From Melitaea cinxia (taxonomy: Eukaryota > Arthropoda > Insecta > Lepidoptera > Nymphalidae), in assembly GCF_905220565.1 (NCBI RefSeq), contig NC_059422.1, positions 4,434,001 to 4,498,000 on the forward strand: DNA of 64,000 nt. Direction: 5' to 3'. Of the stretch, positions 22,308-33,479 are shown in pieces. Every line of letters begins with the position of its first letter. Within the stretch, counting starts at the first letter, position 1. Both the position numbers and the translations under genes were made by a program. The notes below the pieces were generated by a model. The model was given only the letters and a program-made list of their open reading frames with translations. It did no database searches and was not told where the DNA came from.

Positions 22308-23933
22308 GGGGAACACCGGGCAAGATGGGGTAGTTAAGGTTTAAAGCTCCAGAAATCGTAGGGGTTCATGGTTTCATAATCAAATTTATTCTTAATCAGG
22401 CGCGTAGTTATCAATCTTACATATTAAATTTAAATCAGGAACACAGCACCATAGAATTGTTAATAATATAACAAAATGTAAAATATGACATATCACCCCA
22501 TCATGCCCGATAGGTCGGGTAAGATGGGGTGAGCCTAATGGGCAAGATGGGGTATAGCCATTCTCTCGACTATTCAGGAGTGCAGAACTCGCAAATGAAT
22601 GTTGCTTCGGCATCATTATCATCACTCCTGCGCAGCCATAATGTAACCATTTACCACAAGAAGAATAAGCAATCCAACCTTTCTTGGAGTCAAAATATAA
22701 TCCTGTAGAATGTAGGCAATGAGTGTTTTCGGTTTCAACATCACTCTTTTCAGAAGACGACTGTCTAATACGTTTCTTTGAATTATATTTCTTTATGGCT
22801 TTAGTCTTGAATAGGTTTTGTTTCTCTTCCTTTTTCTGTTTTCGCTCCTTTCTTCTCTGTCTGATTTCCTTGTTTTGCTTTTTTAACTTTTCTGTCACAT
22901 TTTTTTTTTAATAAATTTTTCTAACTTAACTCTTAACAACTTCTGTTTATAGGGTGAAGAGGTTAAGATAGTAGTTTTACCGCGTTTTTTCGTCACTTTT
23001 AATGTCTTCTTGGTCACTGGAAGAGGCAATAGTTGCTTTGGGCTGGCTAATGCACTAAATTAGGCCAATAAGAAAATCTAGGGGAAGGACTCAAATTTAA
23101 ATATGTGTTAATTTCAGTTGTACTAGTTGTCACAACTGTTGAAGTAGCAGGATCTGTAACAACAACTGCAGTGCTCGTTGCTGTTGTTGTAAGAGGTGCT
23201 GCCACAGTATCTACAGTTAAAAAAAACCGATTTCTATGTCTAGTAAATAATCCATCAAGCTCATCCTCTTCTTCTTTTTGCGAAAATACTGGTACCCAAA
23301 GGTACCTTTACATTCTTTTTTAGCCTTTTTTACCTTTCATTCCAATGTAGTTTGTGGGTCTAAGAAAAATTTTGCAGCCAACCCCATTTCTCGCTTCAAA
23401 ACAACTTCTATCGCTTTGTTCAGTGCTTCCCTTGACCGTTTTTCTCTTTCTGAGTTTCTTTTATAAACATATCTGACTTTTTTTAAATATATACCATGCT
23501 AAAACAATATATAAAAAAATATAAATAATCAAAATCGTGTCAGGCAATATGGGGTATCAGATACCCCATCTTGCCCGTTGATTCGTTTCAAAATTAATAT
23601 TCAAACAAAAAAAAATGAATAATGTTTCATAACAAAACAAGTTATTACCTGTTACTGCAATGTACTGTAGATAGGATTAACCGAGGTGCCGCTTAAAATT
23701 TACCAAATACAAGTTTCATGCACTACGAAACGTACATATAAGAAATTTTAATACGAACAAACGAAATCTATTTTTCGACGATAACTAAAACAAATGAATA
23801 GCCGCCGTGTGACTAAGAGTTGTCGTGGCGGCCAGTAGCGAGATGGCAGAGCGAATGAGATTGATCAATTTAAATCACCTGAAAAGCCTGATGCCCCGTC
23901 TTGCCCACCACCCCGTCTTGCCCGGTGTTCCCC
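22308..23933 (-). mobile_element. Pogo-like transposon, internally deleted
   Basis: Inverted ends GGGGAACACCGGGCAAGATG and GGGGAACACCGGGCAAGACG, flanked by TA (22306-22307, 23934-23935). Extra GGGCAAGATGGGGT words sit inside both ends (about 22507-22560, 23545-23580, 23888-23915). It encodes remnants of the N- and C-terminal parts of a pogo-type transposase. Confidence 0.8.
22570..23490 (-). pseudogene. Pogo-type transposase remnant (N-terminal HTH and C-terminal zinc finger)
   Basis: Minus strand. Near 23475-23340 a psq/CENP-B-like helix-turn-helix reads VYKRNSEREKRSREALNKAI then GLAAKFFLDPQTTLE, with a stop where Arg is expected. Immediately after, the DDE core is missing. Near 23290-23110 comes a low-complexity tail (EEEDELDGLF, then Thr/Val-rich), and at 22898-22570 a Lys-rich stretch and a degraded PHD-like finger (THCLHSTGLYF, GWIAYSSCGKWLHYGC). 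Cysteines are partly lost. This is consistent with a deletion derivative. Confidence 0.7.
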
Positions 23934-24575
23934 TACTATAATAAAAAATGCTTACCTATGCATGCACGAAAGCAATACAATCAATAAATAGGGATGGTGA
24001 AGCATTTAAGCATCTAATCTATATAGAAAACTAAAGTTCCCCGTGTAAGTTAGGCCAAATTAAAGAAAGGCATATTTGTTGGTCGTTAAAAATGAGAAAT
24101 CTTTAAAAACCATTGTTCAAATCTATGTTGGTAGATATAAGGTATAAAGAACGTGGATAGCTTTTGAAAAAATATTTCATAATTTTCTTGGAAATAAAAA
24201 GGTTGTAAATTACGAAAAGATGCTAGAAGAACTACTTTTATCACACCACCCACTCGGGAACAACGTGTCATTAAAAATACACTTCTTACATTCGAGTCTG
24301 GGCAAGCCGCGCCTGATGAGTATGGGAAATGATTCCACCAAGACATTGTCAACGCATAAAAAAGATATAGCGGCTAGTCGACCCTAGCAATGTTAGGTAA
24401 TTTTTGGTAGGACAGAAATCAAGAAACAAGTGACACAAATCTACCAAATTACCTACTCTTATTGCCTAATTTATATTTTGATTCTTAACTCATAGGCATA
24501 TTTTAAATTAACATTTTAAATTATATTCAAAAAGTAATATCAGTGTGTGGCGTATCCACATATATAGACTTTTTA

Positions 24576-25010
24576 TCTATATATATAATAAAATGGTAGG
24601 AAAGTCAAAACTGTACATTGAATATTTTTTTAAAAGAATACTTGGGGTGTGATCTAAAATCGATACCGAAGCCAAAAATATAGTTTTTAGAATTTTTGTC
24701 TGTTTGTCTGTATGTATGTCCGGGATAAACTCAAAAAGTACTGCATGGATTTACTTCAAATTTGGCACGAATATTATTAAGAAGTCGGGTCAACATATTA
24801 TAGGCTACAAATTATCACGTTATCACCTACGGGGAACGAGCAGTGAACCTTTATTTCTTCAACGCATTCTGTAACAACGTGTAATCTAACGACGCATATT
24901 TGAATGTTGTTTTTATGTTAATAACCATGGTATAAGCTAGCTTCATACTATAAATAAAGACATTCTGTAGTATATTTAGTATCAGCATTGCACCCGTGCG
25001 AAGCCGGGGA
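24576..25010 (+). mobile_element. Helitron copy 1 of a near-identical pair
   Basis: Starts TCTATATATATAATAAAATG and contains 'ctacggggaacgagcagtga'. It reaches 'gtgcgaagccgggg' but lacks the final GGGTCGCTAG. Confidence 0.65.
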
Positions 25011-25341
25011 GATTTCTTGTTTTAATTTTGTTTAGAAAAGTATTTTTGATAAATGTCAAGAATTTGTATTTTGAACTCTTTTTATAATTGATGTTTTACA
25101 ATTTATTAATTCTATTTTATATTTTACTACGTGCACGTTATTTTGAAATTATATTTTACATTTTACCGAAAATCTTATCATTACTTCAACCATTAAATAG
25201 CTCATTCGTTAAAAGTGTAATTTATTTTTCAAAATAAAGACGTGCTTTGATAGATCGAATCCGGTATTTTATTTAAATGGAAGTATCTCGAAAATTCGAC
25301 ATGGTATAAGTCTGTAAACAGATTAGATATCAGCAAACCAA

Positions 25342-25675
25342 AGCTGTGCTGTGTGGCTACGGCACCAAAGAATTTAGCCACCCCCTCTCTTCCCGTGGGT
25401 GTCGTAAGAGGCGACTAAGGGATAACAAGGTTCCACAACCACCTTGGAACTTAAGAAGCCGACCGATGGCGGGATAACCATCCAACTGCTGGCTTTGAAA
25501 TGCACAGGCCGAAGACGGGCAGCAGCGTCTTCGGTGCGACAAAGCCAGAGTACTGCGGTCACCAACCCGCCTGCCCAGCGTGGTGACTATGGGCAAAACA
25601 CATGAGTTCACGTTATTTTTGCGTAAACTTGTGGAGGCCTATGTCCAGCAGTGGACTGTAAAGGCTGTAATGATG
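25342..25675 (+). repeat. Family A SINE-like repeat, most complete copy
   Basis: Leader with GTGGCTA (25353-25359) pairing with TAGCCAC (25375-25381), the GTCGTAAGAGGCGAC hairpin, body ('aggccgaagacgggcagcag') and tail GGCCTATGTCCAGCAGTGG. Confidence 0.8.
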
Positions 25676-26054
25676 AAACCAAAGCTAATAAGAATCATGT
25701 AACAATGTTACTGCTCACGGATATTTTTTTTTTTTTTTTTTTTTTAGCAAATATCGTAGCTAGTTTTAAAATTAAAAAAGGGATTTTTAAAGAGAATATG
25801 AAATGACGTAAAATGAAAAGAAAAAAAAAACATTTTTCTGCTAATGAGATAATAATAAAAACTATATCGCTATGTCACTGGCTGATGGTGATCTAGTGAC
25901 GATTATGGTACTGAACCATATGAAGCTACTTGTTCTCCTCAAACGTACATATATATTATAGCGAATGTTACACATTGGAGGGATTTGAAATCGGTTTTGT
26001 CACTGTAGTTAATCAACTCCTCAGTTAAAAGAGAATTTTCGTTTACTTTACTTT

Positions 26055-26470
26055 TTAACCGACTTCCAAAAAAGGAAGAGATTCTCAATTCGATTGTATT
26101 TTTTTATGTATGTTAAATGAGAAATTTTGACTTGGTAGTCAGATTTTAATTATTATTTTTTAAATCTAATAATGCGTATTTACTTGACTGTTTTTTTTTG
26201 TCGAACTACGTTGTATTATACCTCACAATTTTTCACTGGGTATAACGATTTTGATGATTCTTATTTTAATTGAAAGCTAAAACATGTCCTGTAGTCTCAT
26301 TTATCGAGATCTGATGACTAATTTTTGAGTAAGCTTTGATAACGCATAATAAACTTAACTATTTTTTCGTCTACTTACGTTGTATTACTTGTCGATGTAA
26401 TTGAAGTTCAGTTTTTTCGTTTGCAGGCAAACACAATTATACTCGATAGATTTATGGAATAGCTGGCCTA
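26055..26470 (+). repeat. Family F repeat
   Basis: Begins 'aaccgacttccaaaaaagga'. The later part ('tacttgtcgatgt') also occurs at 57945-58030. Confidence 0.55.
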
Positions 26471-26908
26471 AAAAAAGGTCAGCCGAAAACTTTTAAACTA
26501 AGTAAAAAAAAAAATTTTATGTACATATGTATATTTTCAATGATTCTGAAAAACAAAAAACGCACCTCCGGAAGCGAATTTTGAGCAAGTCACAATAAAT
26601 TATTTTTTAGCAATTATTTAATATCTGTATGGCAAATATGTACACTGCTATATTTACGCACACACAACCCCTACATTATTAATAACAGTAGAGATGTTAT
26701 CCAATTTAAGCTATGCCCTTGATGTAATCTATGATATGATATTTGAATCATAGTCGTGACAGTACCGCCCCATGACATTAGATCTAGTTCCCCATTCTTG
26801 TACTGACGACTATGACCGTGATTTTTTATGGGCTTTTCCGTGGTATTTATTAAAATATTGTTTTATGACTTATCATCGATATTATAATTTCTATTTAATA
26901 AAATAAAA

Positions 26909-26953
26909 ACTTGTGGAGGCCTATGTCCAGCAGTGGACTGTATAGGCTGTAAT
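26909..26953 (+). repeat. Family A tail fragment
   Basis: Only the tail GGCCTATGTCCAGCAGTGG and adjoining bases. Confidence 0.6.
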
Positions 26954-27009
26954 GAAAATAAAAATATTACACTTTTGAAAAGGACAAAATAAAATTACTT
27001 AGATATTTT

Positions 27010-27127
27010 CACTTCAGCCTATCGCAGTCCCCTGCTGGACATAGGCCTCCACAAGTTCGCGCCAAAAATGACGTGAACTCATGTGTGCTGCCCTCAGTCA
27101 CAACGCTGGGCAAGCAGGTGTGGTGAT
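27010..27127 (-). repeat. Family A 3' fragment
   Basis: Inverted tail 'ctgctggacataggcctcca' and adjoining body. Confidence 0.6.
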
Positions 27128-27179
27128 CGACTTTTTTTTAGATATTTTTAGAACTATCCTCGGTACATAATATTGCATA

Positions 27180-27415
27180 ATTCATAAAAAAGATATTGAA
27201 ACTGAAATGAACTAAAAATCTTCCTCGATAAATGGGCTATCTAACATAAAAATAATTTTTAAATTGGACCAGTAGTTTCTGAGATTAGCGCGTTCAAACA
27301 AACAAATAAACAAACAAACAAACAAAACAAACTAACAAACAAACAAACAAACCTTTCAATCTCAAAAACAAACCTTTCAATTTCAAACCAAACAAGCTTT
27401 ATAATATTAGTATAG
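27180..27415 (-). repeat. Family H Helitron-like fragment with (CAAA)n
   Basis: 'ttcctcgataaatgggctat', a CAAA-rich run at 27295-27375, and the end 'ctttataatattagtataga'. Confidence 0.5.
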
Positions 27416-27766
27416 ACAATGCCTTAGTTTAGCGATATTTACACTTGATTTAACATCTTGTTAACACAATCCCCTTTAATCTTTAAAATACCGCCTTATA
27501 AATAATAATCCTCTGATTTATTGTTATTAAAACAAATTCTGAAAATATTAGCAGAAAGATTTTTTTTTTTGTAAAACCACGAAAGAATATAGTAGGTATA
27601 TTAAGGACACTTGATGACCGCAAGGTCTCCCTGATCACGACCTTTGTGTGCGAAAATTGATACACCGATCTTATGGATGGTTTCATGAGAGAGAGATCAA
27701 TCTAACAAATAAAAATATATTATTATAAATAATTACTTACAATTCACAACTTAAGAACTAAATATA

Positions 27767-28228
27767 TCTATACATATAATAAAATGGTAGGAAAGTCAAA
27801 ACTGTAGATTGAATATTTTTTTAAATGAATACTTGGGGTGTGATCTACAATCGATACCGAAGCTAAAAATATGGTTTTAGAATTTTTGTCTGTTTGTCTG
27901 TATGTATGTCCGAGATAAACTCAAAAAGTGCTGCATGGATTTACTTCACATTTGGCACGAATATTAGTAAGAAGTCGAGTCAACATATAGGCGATATCTA
28001 TCGAGTATACATATTATCACGCTGTCACCTACGGGGAACGAGCAGTGAACCTTTATTTCTTCAACGCATTCAGTAATAACGCGTAATATAACGACGCATA
28101 TTTGAATGTTGTTGTTATTATGTTAATAATAACCATGCTGTAAGCTAGCTTCACACTATAAATAAAGACATTCTGTAGTATATTTAGTATCAGCATTGCA
28201 CCCGTGCGAAGCCGGGGCGGGTCGCTAG
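27767..28228 (+). mobile_element. Helitron copy 2 of a near-identical pair, complete 3' end
   Basis: Very similar to 24576-25010 throughout. Ends GCCGGGGCGGGTCGCTAG before T, the canonical Helitron terminus. Confidence 0.7.
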
Positions 28229-28380
28229 TAATTATATAATTTACTTTTTAATAGTAAAAAATGAGAGGTCTGTTTATTTTCACGATTATAAAATCTATGT
28301 TCGTTTCTTTTACATCTTCCCTGCATCATTTATAAAATTCCAAAAAAAATGTTGTTATTAATTGTATACGACTATGAACA

Positions 28381-28457
28381 ATTCAGCCTGTAACATTCCA
28401 CTGCTGGACATTGGCTTCTTTCACCATGTAGGAGAAGAAGGATCGTGGCTTAATAAT
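28381..28457 (-). repeat. Family C SINE tail fragment
   Basis: Inverted tail 'ccactgctggacattggctt' and 'atgtaggagaagaaggatcg'. Confidence 0.55.
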
Positions 28458-28807
28458 GGCATCGTATGATCAAATTTTTTCGTCCACCGAAGTAGCTACT
28501 AGAATTTAGGTCTACTGTACAAATCCATAAATAACTTGCTTACTCGACAAACGTTTTTCTTTTTTGCGAAATGTAAATTATAACAATAGTTATATTCGCT
28601 GAAATTTCCAAAATTTCTACGTAATTCTTTTAAGTTTTAATTTCGTAAACCTCTCGTATTACACCTACCAATATAGATCTTGTTACTAGTTAGTACATTC
28701 TAAATTTCAATGGTAATCTCATGTTATTCACATAACAACCGTCGCGCCACACGTGCGCTTTATTTATTTAATTATTTTCTATTTATTTATTTATTTTATT
28801 AAATAAA

Positions 28808-31800
28808 ATGTTAAAAACAATCGCTATGTTTCTATTGGGTGAGTTAATTATTTATTTATTTATTTTTCGTTTGGTATTTATTGAGAATTTTAATATTAGA
28901 AAAAAGATTGTATACACCTCTAAGGTACGTTATTTTGTCTGTATAATCTTAACATGTTGTTATAGCTTTATAAAGGACTTTCATTTAGAATTTTGAGTTT
29001 ATTTTTATAATCATGCAATTTTTTTCATTTTAGTTAGTTCTTTGTTTGAGAGTTTTAAATTGTTTAAAAGATTCTTTAAGAGAAGTTTATTTATTAGATA
29101 TCCTTACTCTATCTGGTTATCTATAACGCTATAGCTCTGTAACGGAATGTTTCTTTACTTTTCTGTAGACTATATATAATAACTAAAATATAATTTCGTT
29201 TTTGTGTCTGCTTACCTTAAGCTTATCTCAATTTCTAATTGTCAATACTACAAACTAATATACTCTTAGCTTAATACTTAGAATATAACGAGGAGGGATT
29301 AGAATGTTATGAGGAGGGATGAACGTTATATTGGTTTTTACCAAGAATGTTAGGGATGAATGTCGAACGACGAAGACTGACAGACCAAAAAGCGATGGGT
29401 GGATTGTGTGAGTGAGGACATGAGAATGAAAGGAGTGAGCGCTGAAGTGACGAATAACAGAGAGGAATGGAAGAGGAAAACATGTTGTGACGACCCTAAA
29501 TAAGTGGGATAAGGCCATTACTTTAGGAAGTTAGTTATTAAGGTTAAATAAAAAAAGTTTATTATTTTTCGCTTTTCAGTTTTTTTTGCGGTTTAAGTAT
29601 TTTGTTAAAAAGTTTTTATTTCAATTTTTTTTCTTCTTTAACCATTATTTTTCCTACCCTTAGGGTTGGGTTTTTATTTTTAAATTTATATGGGACCAAC
29701 TTCGGGGTATATATACGCTTTCCAATAAAAAAATAATTATCAAAATCGGACTACCTCTGTAAAAAGTTATGCGTGGTCACACATAAAAAAAATATACGCG
29801 TCGACTTGAGAACCTCCTCCGTTTTTTTGTCGGTTAAAAATATACTAAATTCTAAGTTCGATCGATTCTCAAAAATAAAAGATTTTTATCGGTTGTACAA
29901 AGCGTTTATAAAGAGTTCTTTTGAATATTTCCAGCATTAGCCGCAGTCTTCTGCCAGCATCCTAAGGACTTCGAATATTACCACATACTTCACTTACCCC
30001 ACGACCCTCCCCTGTACCCCGTGTTCGAAAGAGCGCCTCCTACCCGCTTCACTTGCCAGGGACGGAGTAGAGGGTACTATGCTGATGTAGATAGTGGATG
30101 TCAGGTAAATATCTAATTATATAACCTAATCGCTCGTTCGCTTCAGCCTGTAATATCCCACTGCATAGGCCTCTTTCCCCGTGTAAGAGAAGGATCAGCG
30201 TTTAATCCACCAGGCTGTATTTAATTATATTTTATGTTAATATGTACAATTTTATTTTTGTGACCCACACATTAGGAACTCTAAACATTTTTTAATATCA
30301 TATCAAAAAATGACCGTTCCAGCGGGGATCGAACCTGCGTCTCCGACTGAACGTGTAGGCGCTCTAGCCAATTAAGCTATGGAACGATGTACCCGCTAGA
30401 TCGAAATTTTTGATATGATGATTTTATTTTCGGTTTAAGCGAACCGTGGCGCCGTCTATAGTGAGTTCTTTACAGATTTTTTTTAATAAGCGGGCCTTAG
30501 TATGCCGACTTCATTGTTAATGTAACAATATTTCTAATAAACGGACGTCTCAATCAAAATAGACAGCTAGTCAGCTACACACCCGTAAACTTACCTTCAA
30601 TGTATAGAACGATATCAGAGATTTACATGCGCAAATCTGGGTGTACAGTAAAGATGTGTTAATACTGGGTCATCAAAATTATTTTATTCTTCTCTGTAGT
30701 TCTGTTAAATTCTACGGGTGAATTTTTTGTTCACTGTAGTACTGTTGAATTCTACGGGTGAAATAATTTTAAATCGAGATTTTTTTTAGTTTATTCATTA
30801 CAAGAGAAAAGGGAATAATGAAAGTGGACGAAGCGAAAGAAGTATGTAAGGATCGTAGCAAGTGGAAAGAAGTGGTCTCTGCCTACCCCTACGGGAAAGA
30901 GGCCTGATTATATGTATGTATGTATGTTATTCATTAGAAAACAATCAAAAAATATCAGATTTTTTTTTTGTTTATAGTATTACGAGTAGTTCTGATTTTT
31001 TTTAATACTAAGTATAACTTAATGGTAGCGAACTATCAAACAAATATTTTTTTTTAATAGTGCTATCATAGTATCTTAGGTATATCGTGATTGTTATTTA
31101 TATATCCTATATATCTATGTTTATATTTCAGGCTTTCCATTTTTGCTGGCGCCATCGCATCATCACCACCGACTTGTGTAGCAACGGAACGCTGTTTAAT
31201 GAGCAATTTCAGGTAAAAATACATTTTTAAATAAAAATAAACTGAAATAAAAAAAAAAAGAATAGTAATTAAACTTAACACACTTCTAAGATTCTTTTAA
31301 GATGAATATGGTATTAACTTGTTGTCGAATCAATTGATTTTAGAGTATTTTGATAGTTAAAAAAGGGCTCTTTCTATATTATCATCAAATGTATACAAAT
31401 AATATAAACGCTCAGTCTACGATAAACTGTGTTGGGCTTGTAGAAACGGGCATAAGACTTGCGACCGTACACGCATCATTACGTGGCTGCGCCAACGCTT
31501 CACTTAACAATTCTTAATTTAATACATTGTTCTGCAGCAAATATTACCGTCTGTAACACTTTGATCATAGAAGTACAATACTTACTGTACGATTCTACAA
31601 TTCAGCCTGTAACATCCCACAGCTGGGCGAAGACCTTTTTCTCCATGCAAGAGAAGGATTGGAACTTAATCCACCACGCTTCTCAACAGGGGCTGACGAA
31701 TATATTCCCTACTATGAGCCAAAATCAAAATCCAAAACAGGTTTATTCAAATTCTTCTTTCAAGAGCACTTTCGAATCGTCATTTTACAAATCACGATTT

Positions 31801-32222
31801 TACGATCGCTATCAGATATTTATGATAACACAAACATCCAAACCGGAAAAGAATATTTGCAAAAATACAAATGTCCATCCCGAGAGTTAATTGAACCCGT
31901 AAATCGCCAGTGTGTTGACGCCGATACGGTACACGCACTGCACCGGAGCGGTACTGTAGCTATAACTAATCACAAAAAGTAACTTTCGTTATAGGAACAC
32001 TTAGAAGGTACTATTTAGAAAATCTGCTCTGCAAATAGTACATGCAGTGTGGATGAATGTTAACGTTGAAATATCATTTTAAAAGTAAAATATTTATATT
32101 TAGTACATACTAAACACTATTAATGAAACGCTATTTAAGTAAATAAAAACAAATTACTATCTTTACAGGTTTGCGATCACTTTTACAACGTGCGCTGTGG
32201 ATCTCCTTATGAAGATTTGTGA
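28808..32222 (+). CDS. Small secreted protein with one chitin-binding type-2 (CBM14) domain
   Basis: Four exons: 28808-28838, 29935-30104, 31132-31212, 32169-32222 (TGA). All introns are GT/AG and phase is kept; total 111 residues. A hydrophobic signal peptide starts MLKTIAMFLLALAAVFC. A short His/Pro-rich spacer follows, then one CBM14 domain, residues about 48-108, with six cysteines at 51, 66, 72, 83, 96 and 104. The domain carries the characteristic RGYYADVDSGCQAFHFC core and the CSNGTLF and VCDHFYNVRC ends. CBM14 (peritrophin-A) domains bind chitin in cuticle or gut lining; one domain alone suggests a binding or modulating role rather than a cross-linker. No enzyme domain is present. It lies upstream of the GH18-like gene on the same strand. 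Introns carry SINE fragments and one tRNA-like cassette. The exact biological role cannot be read from sequence. Confidence 0.85.
29334..29520 (+). mobile_element. 3' remnant of an RTE-like retrotransposon
   Basis: Two frames give the usual C-terminal end: NVERRRLTDQKA, then after a frameshift EDMRMKGVSAEVTNN and REEWKRKTCCDDPK followed by a stop. It lies in intron 1 of the CBM14 gene. Confidence 0.6.
29640..29850 (-). repeat. Family F repeat
   Basis: Inverted 'gaacctcctccgtttttttg' and 'tcggttaa'. Confidence 0.5.
30143..30212 (-). repeat. Family C SINE tail fragment
   Basis: Inverted 'cttcagcctgtaatatccca' and 'gagaaggatcagcg'. Confidence 0.55.
30240..30425 (-). repeat. tRNA-like cassette between inverted arms, copy 1
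   Basis: A 72-base tRNA-like core on the minus strand (30315-30386) with pairing ends CGTTCCA/TGGAACG and B-box GGTTCGATCCC. It lies between arms ATATCATATCAAAAA (left) and TTTTTGATATGAT (right). The left outer flank 'cacattaggaactctaaac' is shared with copy 2. Confidence 0.7.
31600..31955 (-). repeat. Divergent family C SINE
   Basis: 'attcagcctgtaacatccca' and 'tatattccctactatgag' match family C; the body carries an extra 80-90 bases and the tRNA part is decayed. Confidence 0.55.
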
Positions 32223-32309
32223 TAAAATGTATACTTTGTTCCTTGATAAATTACAGTAGAATAATAATAACATAACTATTTTTTATTTTATTTTTATAAA
32301 TGTAATTTT

Positions 32310-32500
32310 GTTACCACTCTGGTGTAGTGATGCGAGTAGTTACCTAACACCGACAGTTTGCGGGTTCGATTCCCGCTACGGATGGATATTTGTATTAGTA
32401 CAAATATTTCTTTCCAGTTTGGATATCTATCCGTATGAGTCTCCCCACCGTGCCTCGGAGAGCATGTTAAGCTGTCGGTCGCATTGAAATGCGTTTCGTA
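32310..32500 (+). repeat. tRNA-headed SINE, 5' part
   Basis: Head 'ctggtgtagtgatgcgagta' (A-box-like) and GGGTTCGATTCCC (B-box), then the body 'gtctccccaccgtgcctcgg'. The tail is missing. Confidence 0.65.
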
Positions 32501-32827
32501 GTTTTAAAGATCTAAGCATACAGACAGCGAGAAGCGACTTTGTTTTATACTATGTAATGGGATATAGACAATAATATAAAGCCACTTGAACTTTTCAAAT
32601 AAGAATAAAATTTACTTATAAAAAAAACATAGCAATTACTTAAATAGTATTCAAAAACATTGCTATTTTATTTGATAAGTGTTTATTATCTTTTAAAAAT
32701 GATGTTTGATGCTCTTTCACGCAAAACTGTTGAACTAATTAATTTATATATTTATTCAAGGCTCATCAACACCAGGTACACAGCAAAATATCTAGCAATG
32801 CTCACATTTTGTTAAAATGTTCATGTA

Positions 32828-33145
32828 CGGTCGATCAAGAAAGTGGTGTACCAGTTTTGATTTAGTTTCCTGTACATCGAAAACTACAACAAGGTTCGTT
32901 ATTAAAAGATATTACTGAAAGAGACATATAATAATGACGTAAACCTAATTGATAAGTATTCACACGTCATTATTATACATGACATTTTAAACTCTATTAG
33001 GTATAAATAATATCGTTATCAATAATCAGATAAAGACGGCATAGAAGTTATCAGATCGATCTGCAAGCGAAACTAATCTTTATCACCTATGAATCTGTAA
33101 GCGGCATTCAACCTTAGGGTGGTACACCACTTTCTTGGCCGACGG
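32828..33145. mobile_element. MITE with about 26-bp inverted ends and TA flanks
   Basis: Left end CGGTCGATCAAGAAAGTGGT; right end, inverted, CCGTCGGCCAAGAAAGTGGT; both continue GTACCA. TA at 32826-32827 and 33146-33147. No ORF. Confidence 0.7.
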
Positions 33146-33263
33146 TACCTGCAATTACAGATTGGCACGGCAGTTACAATACTGACTCTCGTATAATTAA
33201 TTCTTAATATCTCGTATAATTAATTCTTATATATTCTAATTCTCGTATAATCAATTCTTCAAT

Positions 33264-33479
33264 TTGGATATTCAAGAGCTAAAGGAACACAAAATTGCCA
33301 CACGTCAAGTCACACACAAAAAATTAAATATACCTAAAATTAAAAATATATACGGCAAACGTACCAGCGCCTATCTCATTCCGGTTTTAGTCAACGATCT
33401 TGATCTAGAATTAAGAAATAATTTAACTCCAACAAATATAAAATACATGCTTAAGATGCATTTCTTGAACAAGCTATAA
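33264..33479 (+). pseudogene. Possible C-terminal LINE reverse-transcriptase remnant
   Basis: 71-codon ORF with NIYGKRTSAYLIPVLVNDLD, resembling the short conserved end of some insect LINE proteins. An A-rich tail lies at 33720-33750. Weak. Confidence 0.35.

Larger units (their letters stand above)
15838..28807. other. Intergenic region dominated by transposons
   Basis: 13 kb between the CWC27 start codon and the CBM14 gene. It holds Helitrons, two TA-flanked DNA transposons, and family A, B and F repeats, listed separately. The intervening AT-rich stretches (for example 19330-20560, 20700-21650, 25690-26050) show no gene or RNA that I recognise. Confidence 0.6.

Noticed and set aside
30315..30386. 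Functional tRNA gene
   Set aside because: The acceptor ends pair and a B-box is present, but the anticodon and T stems have mismatches, the loop lacks a normal U33, and the core recurs inside repeat arms. It is better explained as a tRNA-derived repeat.
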